Shown: positions 20,094 through 29,768 of the stretch, piece by piece | How the letters are laid out: every line of letters starts with the position of its first letter | Position numbering within the stretch: the stretch's first letter is position 1 | DNA from: Cyanophora paradoxa | Taxonomy: Eukaryota; Glaucocystophyceae; Cyanophorales; Cyanophoraceae | Length of the DNA: 64,000 bases | Direction: 5' to 3' | Assembly: GCA_004431415.1 (NCBI GenBank) | Contig: QPMI01000183.1 | Span: 1-64,000, forward strand | Program-made: the position numbers and the translations under genes | The notes under the pieces: generated by a model | The model's input: the letters and a program-made list of their open reading frames with translations, nothing else | What the model was told of the DNA's origin: nothing | Databases searched by the model: none

Positions 20094-22167
20094 GCCTCTC
20101 GCCCTCCGCCGCCTCCGCATCCCTGAGAAGTACATTCAGCTGTACGAACAGCTCACGACGCGGCGCAAGGCATCGGTCCTCACCGGGTACGGCCCCACCG
20201 AACCGTTCGATGTCGAGTGCGGGCTCCCCCAGGGGGGTACGGAATCGCCTATCCACTGGCTCATCTTTTACGATGTCTTCCTTACGGCCCTGCGCAAAGT
20301 CAGCGCGGCGGAGGGTACAGCATACCGCATGGGGCCCGGGATCGCACCTCGCCCGGCCCCCCCGCCAGCTCACCGCCTCCGGGCTCACCTCCCCGACGTT
20401 GACTCGCCATGGCAGGCCTACGCGGACGACACCGTGCTCATCAGCTCGTCCGCGCGGGGGGTACAACTGCATGCGGACCTGGTATCGGAATTCTTCTGGA
20501 TCCACGATATCGCCCTGAACGCGAAGAAGACTGAGTTCACTTATAACAACGTATCTCCCAAGCCCAAACCGCCCCTCCTTGGCCCGCCCGGGGCCAAGGA
20601 GCGTGCGCACCACGTCCTGCCCCCGACGAAGCCCTTCAAGTTCCTGGGGGTCTGGTTTACCGCGGACCTAAATTGGAGGCATCAGTTCGCAGCGGTCTAC
20701 ACGATGGCGCGGACCGCCTGCGCGATCCTAAAGAAAAAGAAGCTCACCGCAAAGGAAGCAGTGTACATCGTGAACAGCGTACTCATCCCGCGCATCACGT
20801 ACGCCTGCAAGGTTGTCGCGTACACCGAGCGCCAGTGCGCCCAGATAGATACCCTGTGGATGACGCTAGTCAAGCATCAGGCGCGCCTCCGCCGCTCGGC
20901 GCCCAACGCCCTAATGTGGAGCCGCGGATTCTATGGGCTGAAGCGCCTGGCAGACGAGCAGCTCGCCATACACGTTCTAGACGAAACAATCCGCGCGAAC
21001 CACCCGACGCTTCGCCCGTATCTCCTCCACCGCGTGTTCGCGGCGCAGGAAAAGCTATGCCTTCCTCTCCCCCATTACTGCTATCCGAACCTAGATCCAG
21101 GCCCGGCCCTCCGGCGCGATCATCTAGCCCTCGCGATAGCCCGAAATATGAATGCGGAGGGCTACATCCTCGACTCGGGAAGGTCGCACCTGACTCCGGC
21201 CCTCCCGCATCCTCGACTCGAACGAAGATTCGTCCTCACTACGCTTCTACCGCCAGCCCTCCTCCGCAGCGCCGCGCCGTTCCTGTGGGAACACGATCTG
21301 CTGACGGCGGCGGACATCACGGGCCCGGACGGGCGCACCGTTCTGGACTGGGCGAGCCTCTGGGGCAGCGGCCGCGTCCGCCAGCGTCTCAGCCGGGCGC
21401 CGTCGTGGTTCCCAGACTTCCTCCGCGCAATCTGCGAGCCCGTCCCGCCGAGGAAGCTCCCACGCTCCCTGCGCTTCCCCATGCACGTGCTCAAGCAGGG
21501 GGCGCGGCGCCAGCAGACGCTTTTCGAAGCGAACCTGATGAGCCCGCCGTACGTGGAGGGACAGTTCGCCTGGCACCCGCAGGGCTACCTGACGCGCATC
21601 GTTAGCAAATGGGAGGAGCGCGATGAAGACGATGGGCGCCTCCACGTGTACGTCCGCCTGGAACATTGGATCTGGCGCGACCGCACGATCCGCGACGGCG
21701 ACGGGGAGGGCGCCGCCCGATTCTACAAGTGCACGATGCTCAAAGATGAGTGCGATGCGCGGTACACGACGGACGATGCGACAGCCAAGGCGGCGCGCCA
21801 GCGCTGCGACCACTCTGAGCCGGAGTCAGGCGCCTGCCAGTGGACCGAGGACTCTATCCACATTCACCCGGCCCGCCTCCTCGAGCTAATCACCCCGGCG
21901 ACCCGCACGCGGAAGCACGAACCGTACGCGGTTGTGAAGCTAGAGAGTCAGGAGTGGTGGACCGAGTTCCGCACGACGCTCTTCCTTCCTCCGTGGGAAC
22001 GCGATTGGGATTACGAAGCGGATCCCTCCGCGCAGCCCCAGCCGCCGCCTGGCTACCAGCATTGGTCCAGCAACGCCGCCCGGGTACAGTGCCACCGCGC
22101 ACCGTACCGCCTGTATACCCGGATCGCCAGCCTCTCGAGCACTTTCTTATCGACCCGGAGCCCCTAG
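20094..22167 (+). pseudogene. Reverse transcriptase fragment of the LINE
   Basis: The frame opens with ALRRLRIPEKYIQLYEQLTT, typical of the RT block before the fingers/palm. VLTGYGPTEPFDVECGLPQG with GTESPIHWLIFYDVFL (motif B-like GLPQG) follows, and then WQAYADDTVLISSSARGVQL with the catalytic YADD. Next come ALNAKKTEFTYNNV and FKFLGVWFTADLNWRHQFAA, the thumb-associated FLGV region, and VLIPRITYACKVVAYTERQC. Everything N-terminal to this is absent. The frame closes at 22167, but sequence continuing the protein moves to another frame near 22130. A 1-nt shift has therefore split the polyprotein. It is not expected to be active. Confidence 0.85.
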
Positions 22168-25100
22168 CCGACCCGTTCTGGAACCTCGTAGCCCAGGAGC
22201 TTCGCCGCGAGGAGCTCCCCGCTGCCCGGCCCCCGAGAGTGGCGGCGACCGATGCCAGCACAACGGGGTTCGGATCCGAGGCGGCGCTCACGGCCTACGC
22301 GGGTGTCTGGACCCGGGACCACGAGCAGAACGCGGCGCACTCCCCAGCGGACCGGCAGCGGGAAGCCCAGCGCCGCAGCGAAGGTATGCAGCTGAAAAAC
22401 CAGCTGCTGCGTGAAGCCGATGCATGCGCAGACGATGACGCTTCACAGGCGGCGGCCCTGCGGGAGCTCGCCGAAGCCATCCCTACGGACGGCAGCGACT
22501 TCTTTGTCGCCCCGTGCCCGGGCACTGTCAACAACAACAAAGGCGAGCTCCTCGCCGTCCTCACAGCCTTCTTAAAGTCGCCCGAGGGCTGCACAGTTAA
22601 GACAGACAGCTCGACGGCGATGTCACTCATCTGCCGCTCCGTCCTGCACCGCGCTGACTCGACGGTCCGCAGCGGCCTTCGCACCAACTTCTCGCACCAT
22701 CTGCGAGCGGCCGAAGAAGTCCATCAGCACCGCAGAGCCCTCGCCGCCGCCGCCGGAAGGCCACCCGCCGAGGTCCGCATACAGAAGGTGAAGGCGCATC
22801 AGAAAGAGTACACTGACCGGCCTGCGCATGTCGCCCCGGCAGAGCGCGAAACTGACAGCGATGCGGACGACTCCGGATCGTACGTGTCCTACCTCTCCGC
22901 TCCGGACGACCTCCCCCCCGAGCCCTCTGACGCCGAGCTTATCGCCAAATTCGGCGAGGGACAAGGGGTGTACGCCGGGCGCCCGAACCCGCTCTCGGGC
23001 GCTTATAACTACCTGTCCGAGCACATCCGTGCGCGCACTGCTCACCTCCGCCGCCGCGAGACTCGACGCATTCTCCACCAGATCGAACGTCAGACCCGCA
23101 AGGCGCGCCGGGAGGAACGCCAGCGCCGTCGAGACGCGCTCGCGGCTCTCGGGCCCCACGTTCCCGCTCTCGCCGGCCTCCCGATCGCCCAACGCATGGA
23201 GAGGGTACTGAATGATGCGTACGACCGGGATAACCACCGAGCCGACCGCCTCGCCGCAGCGGCGCTCGCCCTGCACCCCTGCGCCCCGTTCTCCAAGGTC
23301 TGCAGCGATGGCCACGGCCTCAATGCCTGGGCTGACGTCGAGAGCGCCACCTGGCAGGCAGATCCCGCAGTCGCATCCGACCCCGCCGCCTCGGCTGCCG
23401 CAAAACGTGCATGGCTAGCACGGTGTGAGCCCCTCTTCCCCCCCGGCGGGTTCGAGTTCGTCCTCCTCTTCTCACCCCCACGCAGGAGCCTGGAGGGGTA
23501 CGACTCCCGCAGAGCGTACCGCGTCGAGTCCGACCCCCGGGCCCACGTCCGCGCCGTCTGCGAAATGCGTAACTTCGTGCGGCTGACGTCGCTTGAATCC
23601 TCGTGGCTCGGCGCCCCGGCCGACCGGGCACGGCTCGCGCGCGAATTCCGTAAGCCAGGCGCCTCCCGCAATGCGTCAGCCCCGTTCAATGCCCGCCTTG
23701 CGCAGCTCACCAAATTCAGCATGGAACTCGCGCCCCTCCTACCTGTCCGTGCCCGCGATGCCCCTCACCTCTACGGCAATATCAACCCACATGGCCTGTG
23801 CGTACGCCCTGGATGCGCTCGCGTCGCCGACGCCTCCGGCGGTCCCATCCCGGCACCCCCCTGGGCACCGAGGCGCGACCCAGGAGCCGCCGCAACCGCA
23901 GACCGCGACCCCCCGCCGGCGCTCCACAGCGCGAGCCAACCCGAGACCCACGACCACGCCTTCGGCCTATGTTCGGCATCGCAAGCTGTCCGGCTCGCTA
24001 TGCAATCCAAGATTTACAACCTCCTCCACACAACGATCACCACGCAGAGACTGAAGTCGACTGCAACGCGGTACGAGCTCCCGGACGGCCTGAAGTCGGA
24101 TGGCCTGTTCCTCCGCGACCTATTTCCCGCCTTCGCCCTCGCTGACGAACGCCGCTGGCGTCAGACCGCGCACGAACGCTCGCGACCCGGGCCTGTACCC
24201 CCCCACCTCCGTGCATGTATCTACGGCTCCTCCTCTCGCTGGCTGACTCACGGACAGGCCCTTTTCACCGACCTCTCGCACGACTCGCCCCGCCTGTCCG
24301 TCCGGCTGCTCCTTCCCCGCAGCCTGGTACCGGCCCTCGAGTACCTTCATGTCCGCGCCCCCGCTGCTCGTAAATGCGCGAACGGGATCTTTGATGTACT
24401 TGTGACCGGGCTCCAGGACATTTGGCAGGCGCGAAACTCGGACGTCCAAGCCTGGCAGCGCCGCTGTGGCCTCACGCGTCGGACTCTGACGGCGCCCCGA
24501 CCCCCGCCAGCAACAGACCCCGCGGCCCGCCGAAGAAGCCGCCGCGCCCGGGAGACACGCCCTCAGCCGGACCCGAACCCGCAGCCCGCACCCGTAGTGC
24601 CGGTCAGTAGTATTCCGGTACCCCCAAGCGTACCGGAACGCGCCCGTCTCCAGCCAATGGCAGCGACAGCGCGCGATGCGCACTCAGCAGTAGGCCGGTC
24701 GAGCACAGACCGTCCAGCTTGCCCGCCCTCCCCGCCCGACGCCCATGACCGGATGAATGTCGCCGCAGACAGCCCGCACAGCCCGCCCACGAACCTCAAA
24801 GCAACCTCGCGATCGGACGCCCCTCCCGTAAGCTCAGCCCCCCGGCTTAACCCTCCACCCCCCCCGAGCCCCCCAGCGCCTCACCCGCCGGAGCCCCTGC
24901 ACCCACCCTTGCCCGCGGCCCCGACCCGCCCGCAGCCCAGCCCGTGGCCCCCCCTGCCGCCGTCCGAAGAGGTCCGCCTCGCGTGGGCACAGACCCGACC
25001 CGGCCCGCTAAAGCCTGCGCAGGAAGTACTCCGACAGATCTCCTCGCCGCTGCTCGGTACCTCGGGCAGCATCAACGTCACGCGGAGATCTCTCAGTCGG

Positions 25101-26777
25101 CTCAATGGTGAGACCTGGTTAGACGACGAGACCGTTGTCTTCTACCTCGCCCTCCTCGCTCACCTCCCTGCCCCGGCCCGCCGTCCACTAATCTTTGACT
25201 CGCTCGAGTACCCCAACCTCTCCGCGCCAGGCCGAGGCCCCCAGCGCCTTCACAACAAGCTGGTAGCCCGCGGGGTCAGCCCGTTCGACTTCGATGTCCT
25301 GCTCTTCCCGATCCACTCACCGGGCCACTGGAACTTCGCTGCGATCCACGTACGTGACCGTCGAGCCGAACTCTATGATGCCTACAACCTGCCAAACGCA
25401 GAGTCGGCTCGAGAGAAGCTGGCCCCAATTCTCCGCTGGCTCCAGCTCGAGCGCCGGGAACGCAACCTCCCCTCAGACGACCCCACCGCCTGGCCGCTTG
25501 CATCGGCCACCAGGTACCCCATCCCCGAACAACGGGACCGCTTCAGCTGCGGTGTAATTGTCTGTGCCCTAGCAGACGCCCTGGTCCGGGGCCAAGAAGA
25601 CGTGCTCACGGACCCCAACTCGCCCTTCGATGGCAGTAGCCGGTGCTGCGCCCACTGGCGCAGCCTCATCCTCACCCGAATCCTAGCCACAAGCCAACGG
25701 CCCCCAGCACCCGGGCCCGGCCCCAGAGGTCCGCCCCAGCCCCCTCCGGCTCCGGCTCCACCCTCGCCGCCGCGTGCCCCCGACCCCCCGCCCCCCCAAC
25801 GCCCCGCCCCGCGCCCCGCCTCGCTTCGCCTACCTCCGACAGGCCGACCGGAGGCGCCAGGCCCTCCCTCCCGACTAGGCGCCGGCACAGCTCGATCCGG
25901 CAAGGGCCGCGGCAAAGGCCGCGGCAGAGGGACGACCGTGGCGATGCGCCCCCTCCAATCCTACTTCCGGTCCGCGGTCGGTCTCTCCCCCGTTCCCCCC
26001 GGCCCCGACTCGCAACTGCCCCCTCCCCCTCCGGACTCCCCGCCGCCCCTGCCCCCAGCGGACCCTCCGTCACCCCCGGCCCCTCCCCCTCGCCCGCCCG
26101 ACCGGCCCCTCCACCGTCCCCGGCCCCGTCTCCCCCCCCCTCCCCCCAGCCCCCTCCCCCCACACCGCCCAGCCTCCTCCCCTCCCTGCAGCCCAACCTC
26201 GCGACCCCGCCGCCTCACGCGCCGCGAGCGTGAGCTGGCCGCCCTCCGTGACTCGGCCGGCTTCACCTCCGCCCGCAACAATCTTCCTGCACGTGGAGAC
26301 CGCGGAGCCCGACGTGCAGGTCCGGCTGTCCCAGCCCCTGACCCACAGGACCGCCCCCCCCCGCACCCCCCCGCCTCGGCGAGCCTCTCTGACCCCCCCA
26401 CACCGCCGTCACCCATCGAACCGCAAGACCGACCCCGCCCAGCCAGCCCCGCGCCCCCCGCCGCTGGGCCCCCCCACCACCGCCGGCGCCGCCCCCGGTC
26501 CCCGCACCGCCGCCCCCATTCGAGTTTTCCGCCCGCGCCCGCCAGCTCCACCCCGAGGCACTCCCGCCCCCAGACCGATGCCCCCTCTGCCTACATCCCC
26601 TGGGCCGTCACCGCCGTCTCCGCCGAGCCCCGTACCCCCTTCTCTGCCCCCCAAGGTACCACCCCCTGCTCCACCGCGGCGACCTCATCCAGTCCCTCCT
26701 CATCTTCGGCCTCTCCCCGCTGGGCTACAGACCCTGAGCCCGAAGTGTGCACTCCCTGCCCGCGCGCGCCGGGCTGA
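22125..26777 (+). CDS. LINE polyprotein part: RNase H, zinc-knuckle and Ulp1-like protease
   Basis: Coding resumes at about LEHFLIDPEPLADPFWNLVA. The RNase H region has ATDASTTGFG (first Asp), NNNKGELLAVL (Glu) and KTDSSTAM (second Asp). An insertion of more than 100 residues follows, then NHRADRLAAAALALH, resembling the last RNase H motif. A C-x-C...H-x-C segment (GLCVRPGCA ... HDHAFGLC) resembles zf-RVT. Near the C-terminus lies a C48 protease: LNGETWLDDETVVFYLALL, then IHSPGHWNFAAIHVRDRRAE (His), LYDAYN (Asp) and PEQRDRFSCGVIVCALADAL (Gln and Cys six residues apart). This is the Ulp1 His-Asp-Gln-Cys set. The tail of about 370 residues is mostly proline. The frame of about 1,550 codons is otherwise open, suggesting a recent insertion. 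Confidence 0.8.
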   Translation, partial: RQPLEHFLIDPEPLADPFWNLVAQELRREELPAARPPRVAATDASTTGFGSEAALTAYAGVWTRDHEQNAAHSPADRQREAQRRSEGMQLKNQLLREADACADDDASQAAALRELAEAIPTDGSDFFVAPCPGTVNNNKGELLAVLTAFLKSPEGCTVKTDSSTAMSLICRSVLHRADSTVRSGLRTNFSHHLRAAEEVHQHRRALAAAAGRPPAEVRIQKVKAHQKEYTDRPAHVAPAERETDSDADDSGSYVSYLSAPDDLPPEPSDAELIAKFGEGQGVYAGRPNPLSGAYNYLSEHIRARTAHLRRRETRRILHQIERQTRKARREERQRRRDALAALGPHVPALAGLPIAQRMERVLNDAYDRDNHRADRLAAAALALHPCAPFSKVCSDGHGLNAWADVESATWQADPAVASDPAASAAAKRAWLARCEPLFPPGGFEFVLLFSPPRRSLEGYDSRRAYRVESDPRAHVRAVCEMRNFVRLTSLESSWLGAPADRARLAREFRKPGASRNASAPFNARLAQLTKFSMELAPLLPVRARDAPHLYGNINPHGLCVRPGCARVADASGGPIPAPPWAPRRDPGAAATADRDPPPALHSASQPETHDHAFGLCSASQAVRLAMQSKIYNLLHTTITTQRLKSTATRYELPDGLKSDGLFLRDLFPAFALADERRWRQTAHERSRPGPVPPHLRACIYGSSSRWLTHGQALFTDLSHDSPRLSVRLLLPRSLVPALEYLHVRAPAARKCANGIFDVLVTGLQDIWQARNSDVQAWQRRCGLTRRTLTAPRPPPATDPAARRRSRRARETRPQPDPNPQPAPVVPVSSIPVPPSVPERARLQPMAATARDAHSAVGRSSTDRPACPPSPPDAHDRMNVAADSPHSPPTNLKATSRSDAPPVSSAPRLNPPPPPSPPAPHPPEPLHPPLPAAPTRPQPSPWPPLPPSEEVRLAWAQTRPGPLKPAQEVLRQISSPLLGTSGSINVTRRSLSRLNGETWLDDETVVFYLALLAHLPAPARRPLIFDSLEYPNLSAPGRGPQRLHNKLVARGVSPFDFDVLLFPIHSPGHWNFAAIHVRDRRAELYDAYNLPNAESAREKLAPILRWLQLERRERNLPSDDPTAWPLASATRYPIPEQRDRFSCGVIVCALADALVRGQEDVLTDPNSPFDGSSRCCAHWRSLILTRILATSQRPPAPGPGPRGPPQPPPAPAPPSPPRAPDPPPPQRPAPRPASLRLPPTGRPEAPGPPSRLGAGTARSGKGRGKGRGRGTTVAMRPLQSYFRSAVGLSPVPPGPDSQLPPPPPDSPPPLPPADPPSPPAPPPRPPDRPLHRPRPRLPPPPPSPLPPHRPASSPPCSPTSRPRRLTRRERELAALRDSAGFTSARNNLPARGDRGARRAGPAVPAPDPQDRPPPHPPASASLSDPPTPPSPIEPQDRPRPASPAPPAAGPPHHRRRRPRSPHRRPHSSFPPAPASSTPRHSRPQTDAPSAYIPWAVTAVSAEPRTPFSAPQGTTPCSTAATSSSPSSSSASPRWATDPEPEVCTPCPRAPG

Positions 26778-26880
26778 CGCCACGCTCGCGCTTGAGAGGC
26801 CCGCTCCTTGAGGAGAGCAGGCCCCTCGGGCGTGGCCTGCCTGCCTGCGCCAGGTCCGGTCCCGCCCGCGCAGGTGCAGG

Positions 26881-27600
26881 CTTTTTTTTTTGTCGCGGTA
26901 TTAATTCAGCTCAAGCATCCATCCTACTGCTATCAGAACAAGGGTTTAGTGTGGCACATATACGTAACGAGCACTAGCTAGGCTAAGTGAAAGTTAGAGT
27001 ATATGGGCTACGCTAGACCTAGTCTAAGAGGAGTGGTATATGCTGTTGCTAAAAGTTCCTCACTGGATGTTACTCCGCACCGCTGACGGGCAAAGTTCTA
27101 GGTTCCGAGGGCACGAAGGCCGGGTTGTATTCTGCTGAGGCAGAACCCTCCCCTAGAAGTTTTTCTCCATACCTCCGCGCTCGATGGCATTGGTAGAGGG
27201 AGAAATCTGTCGCTCAGACTAACCTAGGGTTAGCTTTGCGAAGGTCCGCCCGTCCGCGGCGTAAGGTACACCAAGCCCGTCGCCCATGCCCTTTTGTTTT
27301 GAATACTGAAAGTAATCAAATCGGGAACAAGCGAGTACTATGGGTTTCCGCCATATTACGCCGGAGCGCGCCGACTGCTCTGTTGAGCGCCCTAGAGCTG
27401 AGTATCTGAATTGGAATGAGGCTAGGATATCTGAAAACCGCGGCGCTTGCGATTGCAGGGAAAGCGGCGAGAGGATAGCTTCTTATCTTATGCAGCTAGT
27501 CGTAACAAGGTCTGATCGTGGGGTCCATCAAGAAAAGAAAGAAGAGGCTATCTCGAAGGAGCTCATCGCCTCTTGCTCAGCAGCTATCCTCTACATCTCA
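26881..27600 (+). pseudogene. AT-richer block with possible organellar SSU rRNA 3' fragment
   Basis: Base composition drops sharply from the flanking GC-rich DNA and no protein is recognised. GTACACCAAGCCCGTCGCCC at about 27266 resembles the universal SSU rRNA GTACACACCGCCCGTC decoding-site segment. AGTCGTAACAAGG at about 27495 matches the conserved segment after helix 44. It is followed by TGATCGTGGGGTCCATCA, which can form a short hairpin in the position of helix 45. Order and strand are right. The spacing of about 215 nt would mean an extended helix 44. The earlier SSU motifs are not recognisable. The alternative is unrelated DNA with chance matches. Confidence 0.4.
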
Positions 27601-28130
27601 ATCTAGTCCCACTCGTCATCGTCGGTCATCCGCTGGACCGGGGTCCAGCCGGCGCAGGTGCAGGCTGCCACGCCGCTGGCAGCCTGCAGGGCGGGACCCG
27701 CCGCCGGATGGGGGGCCCCAACCCCTCCCTCGGGGGCCCCGCGCCCGGCGGCGCTCGCACCGCAGAGGCGGTGCGCAATAAATCCTCCGGGGCCCTGCCC
27801 CGATAAACTCTCCGGCCCCAGCTCCCCACCCCCAACCCCACCCCCCCAATGGCCGCGCTCGCGCGGCCGCTGGGGGAGGCCCCACCGAGGGCCGCAAGAG
27901 TGGCCTTAGGGGGTAGGGCTCGCAGTAGGGAGACTCCCTCGGGGTTAGTCTAGCTGGAGACCCAATAGGGGGGAGGTAAGCTAGACTTGTCGTGTGTTTG
28001 TAGGCTTAGGCCTAGGGTAGGCAGATAGCATTAGCTGTTTGTCAACTTGGGGCGCCACCCCTAATACACTGGGGATTACTGAAAAAAAGAAATTTCCCTC
28101 TCGCGAGATCTTATTGGTAGAACTGCCGCC
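27601..28130. other. GC-hairpin-rich spacer
   Basis: No gene is recognised. From 27645 to 27770 it forms strong inverted repeats, for example GCAGGCTGCCA with TGGCAGCCTGC and GGGCCCC-type arms around 27715-27745. GCGCAGGTGCAGGCT at 27650 also occurs at 26870, just before the T-run of the retroelement, so the two spots share a short motif. GGGAGACTCCC lies near 27929. Confidence 0.45.
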
Positions 28131-28260
28131 TTGACACCCCTTAGTCGTTGGTTCGACTCCGGCTGGGTCCGGTTGACACCCCTTAGTCGTTGGTTCGACT
28201 CCGGCTGGGTCCGGTTGACACCCCTTAGTCGTTGGTTCGACTCCGGCTGGGTCCGGGTCG
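28090..28260 (+). repeat. tRNA-derived 42-bp unit repeated three times
   Basis: Three exact tandem copies of a 42-bp unit occupy 28131-28172, 28173-28214 and 28215-28256. The unit begins TTGACACC and contains GGTTCGACTCC, a B-box/T-arm sequence. Upstream, TTATTGGTAGAACTGCCGCC resembles a D-arm followed by the 5' side of an anticodon stem, and CCTTGACA would place GAC (Val) in the anticodon loop. It looks like one tRNA-like sequence whose 3' half was triplicated. No 5' strand pairs with the acceptor-like TGGGTCC, so a functional tRNA is unlikely. Confidence 0.65.
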
Positions 28261-29768
28261 CAACGCGTCCATAACACCAGCTACAGGAGATGCGCATGCC
28301 GAGGCGGGCGGCCCCTGCTGCTGGGACGGACCCCATGACCTCGCTCATGATCAGTCCGAGGCCGCACGCGTACGCGCAGCACCGTCTCTCGATCTGCGCA
28401 GTGTATCCGTCGGCCATGGCCCAAAAATCCTAGCTATGTCTTCGTCCGAGCACGCGTACGTGCACGCAATATATTAATGGCGGCAAGGCGCCGGCTAGGG
28501 CGGCGCACCGATCATGTCTAGATCTCGATGTGGATCGCCGCGCGCAGCTGCCACTCGAACTGGGCTGCGGCCCTCGGCCCAACGCTTACGGCCGCGGGGT
28601 CGGGCTGGGCCGGGGCCGAAGCGCCGCGCGTCAAGCTGAAGCTTGCAGCTGGCTATCGGGCGCCGTGCACAATGCACGCGCAGTCGATTCTAGATCGACG
28701 ACCCTGCAGCTGGTTACCAGCCGTGGCGCCGGCCGCACGAGACGGGCACGCGCGGGCCGGGAATGTCGAACCTACTGTACCTTAGCTTCCTTGCTGAACG
28801 CTTTGTCGTTGAGGTCGGCTCGCCTGAAGAGCGAGGTCCTGATGCCCTATGTCCGCACACTCGTCTGGATCTTGATCTTGAAGCTTGCTGGAGGCCGCTG
28901 GGCCATGGGCTTCGTAAGCTCGACTAGCTGCTAGGCTAGTTGCCTCAACACATGGGCTGCCTAGGCCTCCGATATGCCATGATGCAGCAGCTGCGCCGTT
29001 TCTTCGGAGGCTTGGACGGAAGCACGCCTAGCGCCTCCGCCACACCCGCGAGCTCGAGAGACCTACAGCTAGTTCCCTCGTTTTCTTCCTACGCGCTGCG
29101 GCCGCGGGCATGCACTAGTACTGCTGCGCGCGCATGCCATGGCCATGAATACGCCGCACCGGGGCGGCACCGCTGCTGCTGAGGTTGCGCAGCCTGTCTC
29201 AGAGTCTCACTGAGACAACGCTGTCGATCTGTACTATGTACGTCGCCCACGACTCGGCCACGAATTCGAATCCCACTGATAATGTGACCGATTCCGGGAT
29301 CCCAATTTCCCACGATCGCTGCGCCGCCGGCCGCGCGCCGGCGCCGCGCGCGGGGAAGCAAGAGGCGTACTCTATTAAACAGCGCTTCAGTGCAGCAATC
29401 GACTCGCTCTGTTCGATCTCCTTCGATGGTAAGTGCGTCCCCGATCGCGATCGCGAAATTTCGCTCCGATCCTACCGCCGGCTACCGGGTATACGGCGGG
29501 TACCGCGCATCGGCCTTGGCTGCGCTAGCGCGGGCGCGGGCGCGGGCGCCAGCGCGGCAGCGCCTGCCGCCGCTGCCGGCGCCGCGGCGGCAGGCGCCGC
29601 CGCGCCGGCAGCTACAGGCCTCAGTACTGGGCAGAATGCTGGCCATGGTTGCAAAAGCGGGATCCTACCCTACAGGCTACAGCTACTGGTGTGCAGGGGG
29701 CGGGCGGCCCAGGCGACTGGGGCCGAGAGGAGGGGAGGGGGGCGGGCGAGGCAGGGGCCCCCGGGCGC
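28261..29768. other. Intergenic DNA, palindrome-rich
   Basis: No gene is supported. Complementary hexamers are frequent, for example GCGCATGC, CGCGTACGCG and TGCATGC near 28290-28450 and GCATGCCATGGCCATG near 29131. A GCC-type triplet run lies at 29520-29620. Confidence 0.5.

Larger units (their letters stand above)
20093..26880 (+). mobile_element. 5'-truncated LINE-type retrotransposon with RNase H and Ulp1-like protease
   Basis: A reverse transcriptase begins abruptly in the middle of the domain, directly after an in-frame TAG near 20090. The 5' end (endonuclease and early RT blocks) is therefore missing, as is common after incomplete target-primed reverse transcription. The order is RT, RNase H, a zinc-knuckle-like segment, a long spacer, a C48 (Ulp1-like) cysteine protease and a proline-rich tail. 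A frame change near 22130 breaks the coding region. A T-run at 26882-26891 marks the approximate 3' end; no target-site duplication was identified. Combinations of LINE RT with RNase H and a cysteine protease are known in the Dualen/RandI group, so affiliation there is plausible but unproven. Confidence 0.85.

Noticed and set aside
20093-26880. An LTR retrotransposon
   Set aside because: No long terminal repeats, integrase or gag are visible, and the RT (GLPQG, YADD, FLGV) and its order are LINE-like.
28131-28256. A CRISPR-like repeat array
   Set aside because: The units are directly adjacent with no spacers and carry a tRNA B-box, in eukaryotic DNA.
28090-28260. A functional tRNA gene
   Set aside because: There is no complementary 5' acceptor strand, the anticodon stem does not close, and the 3' half is triplicated.
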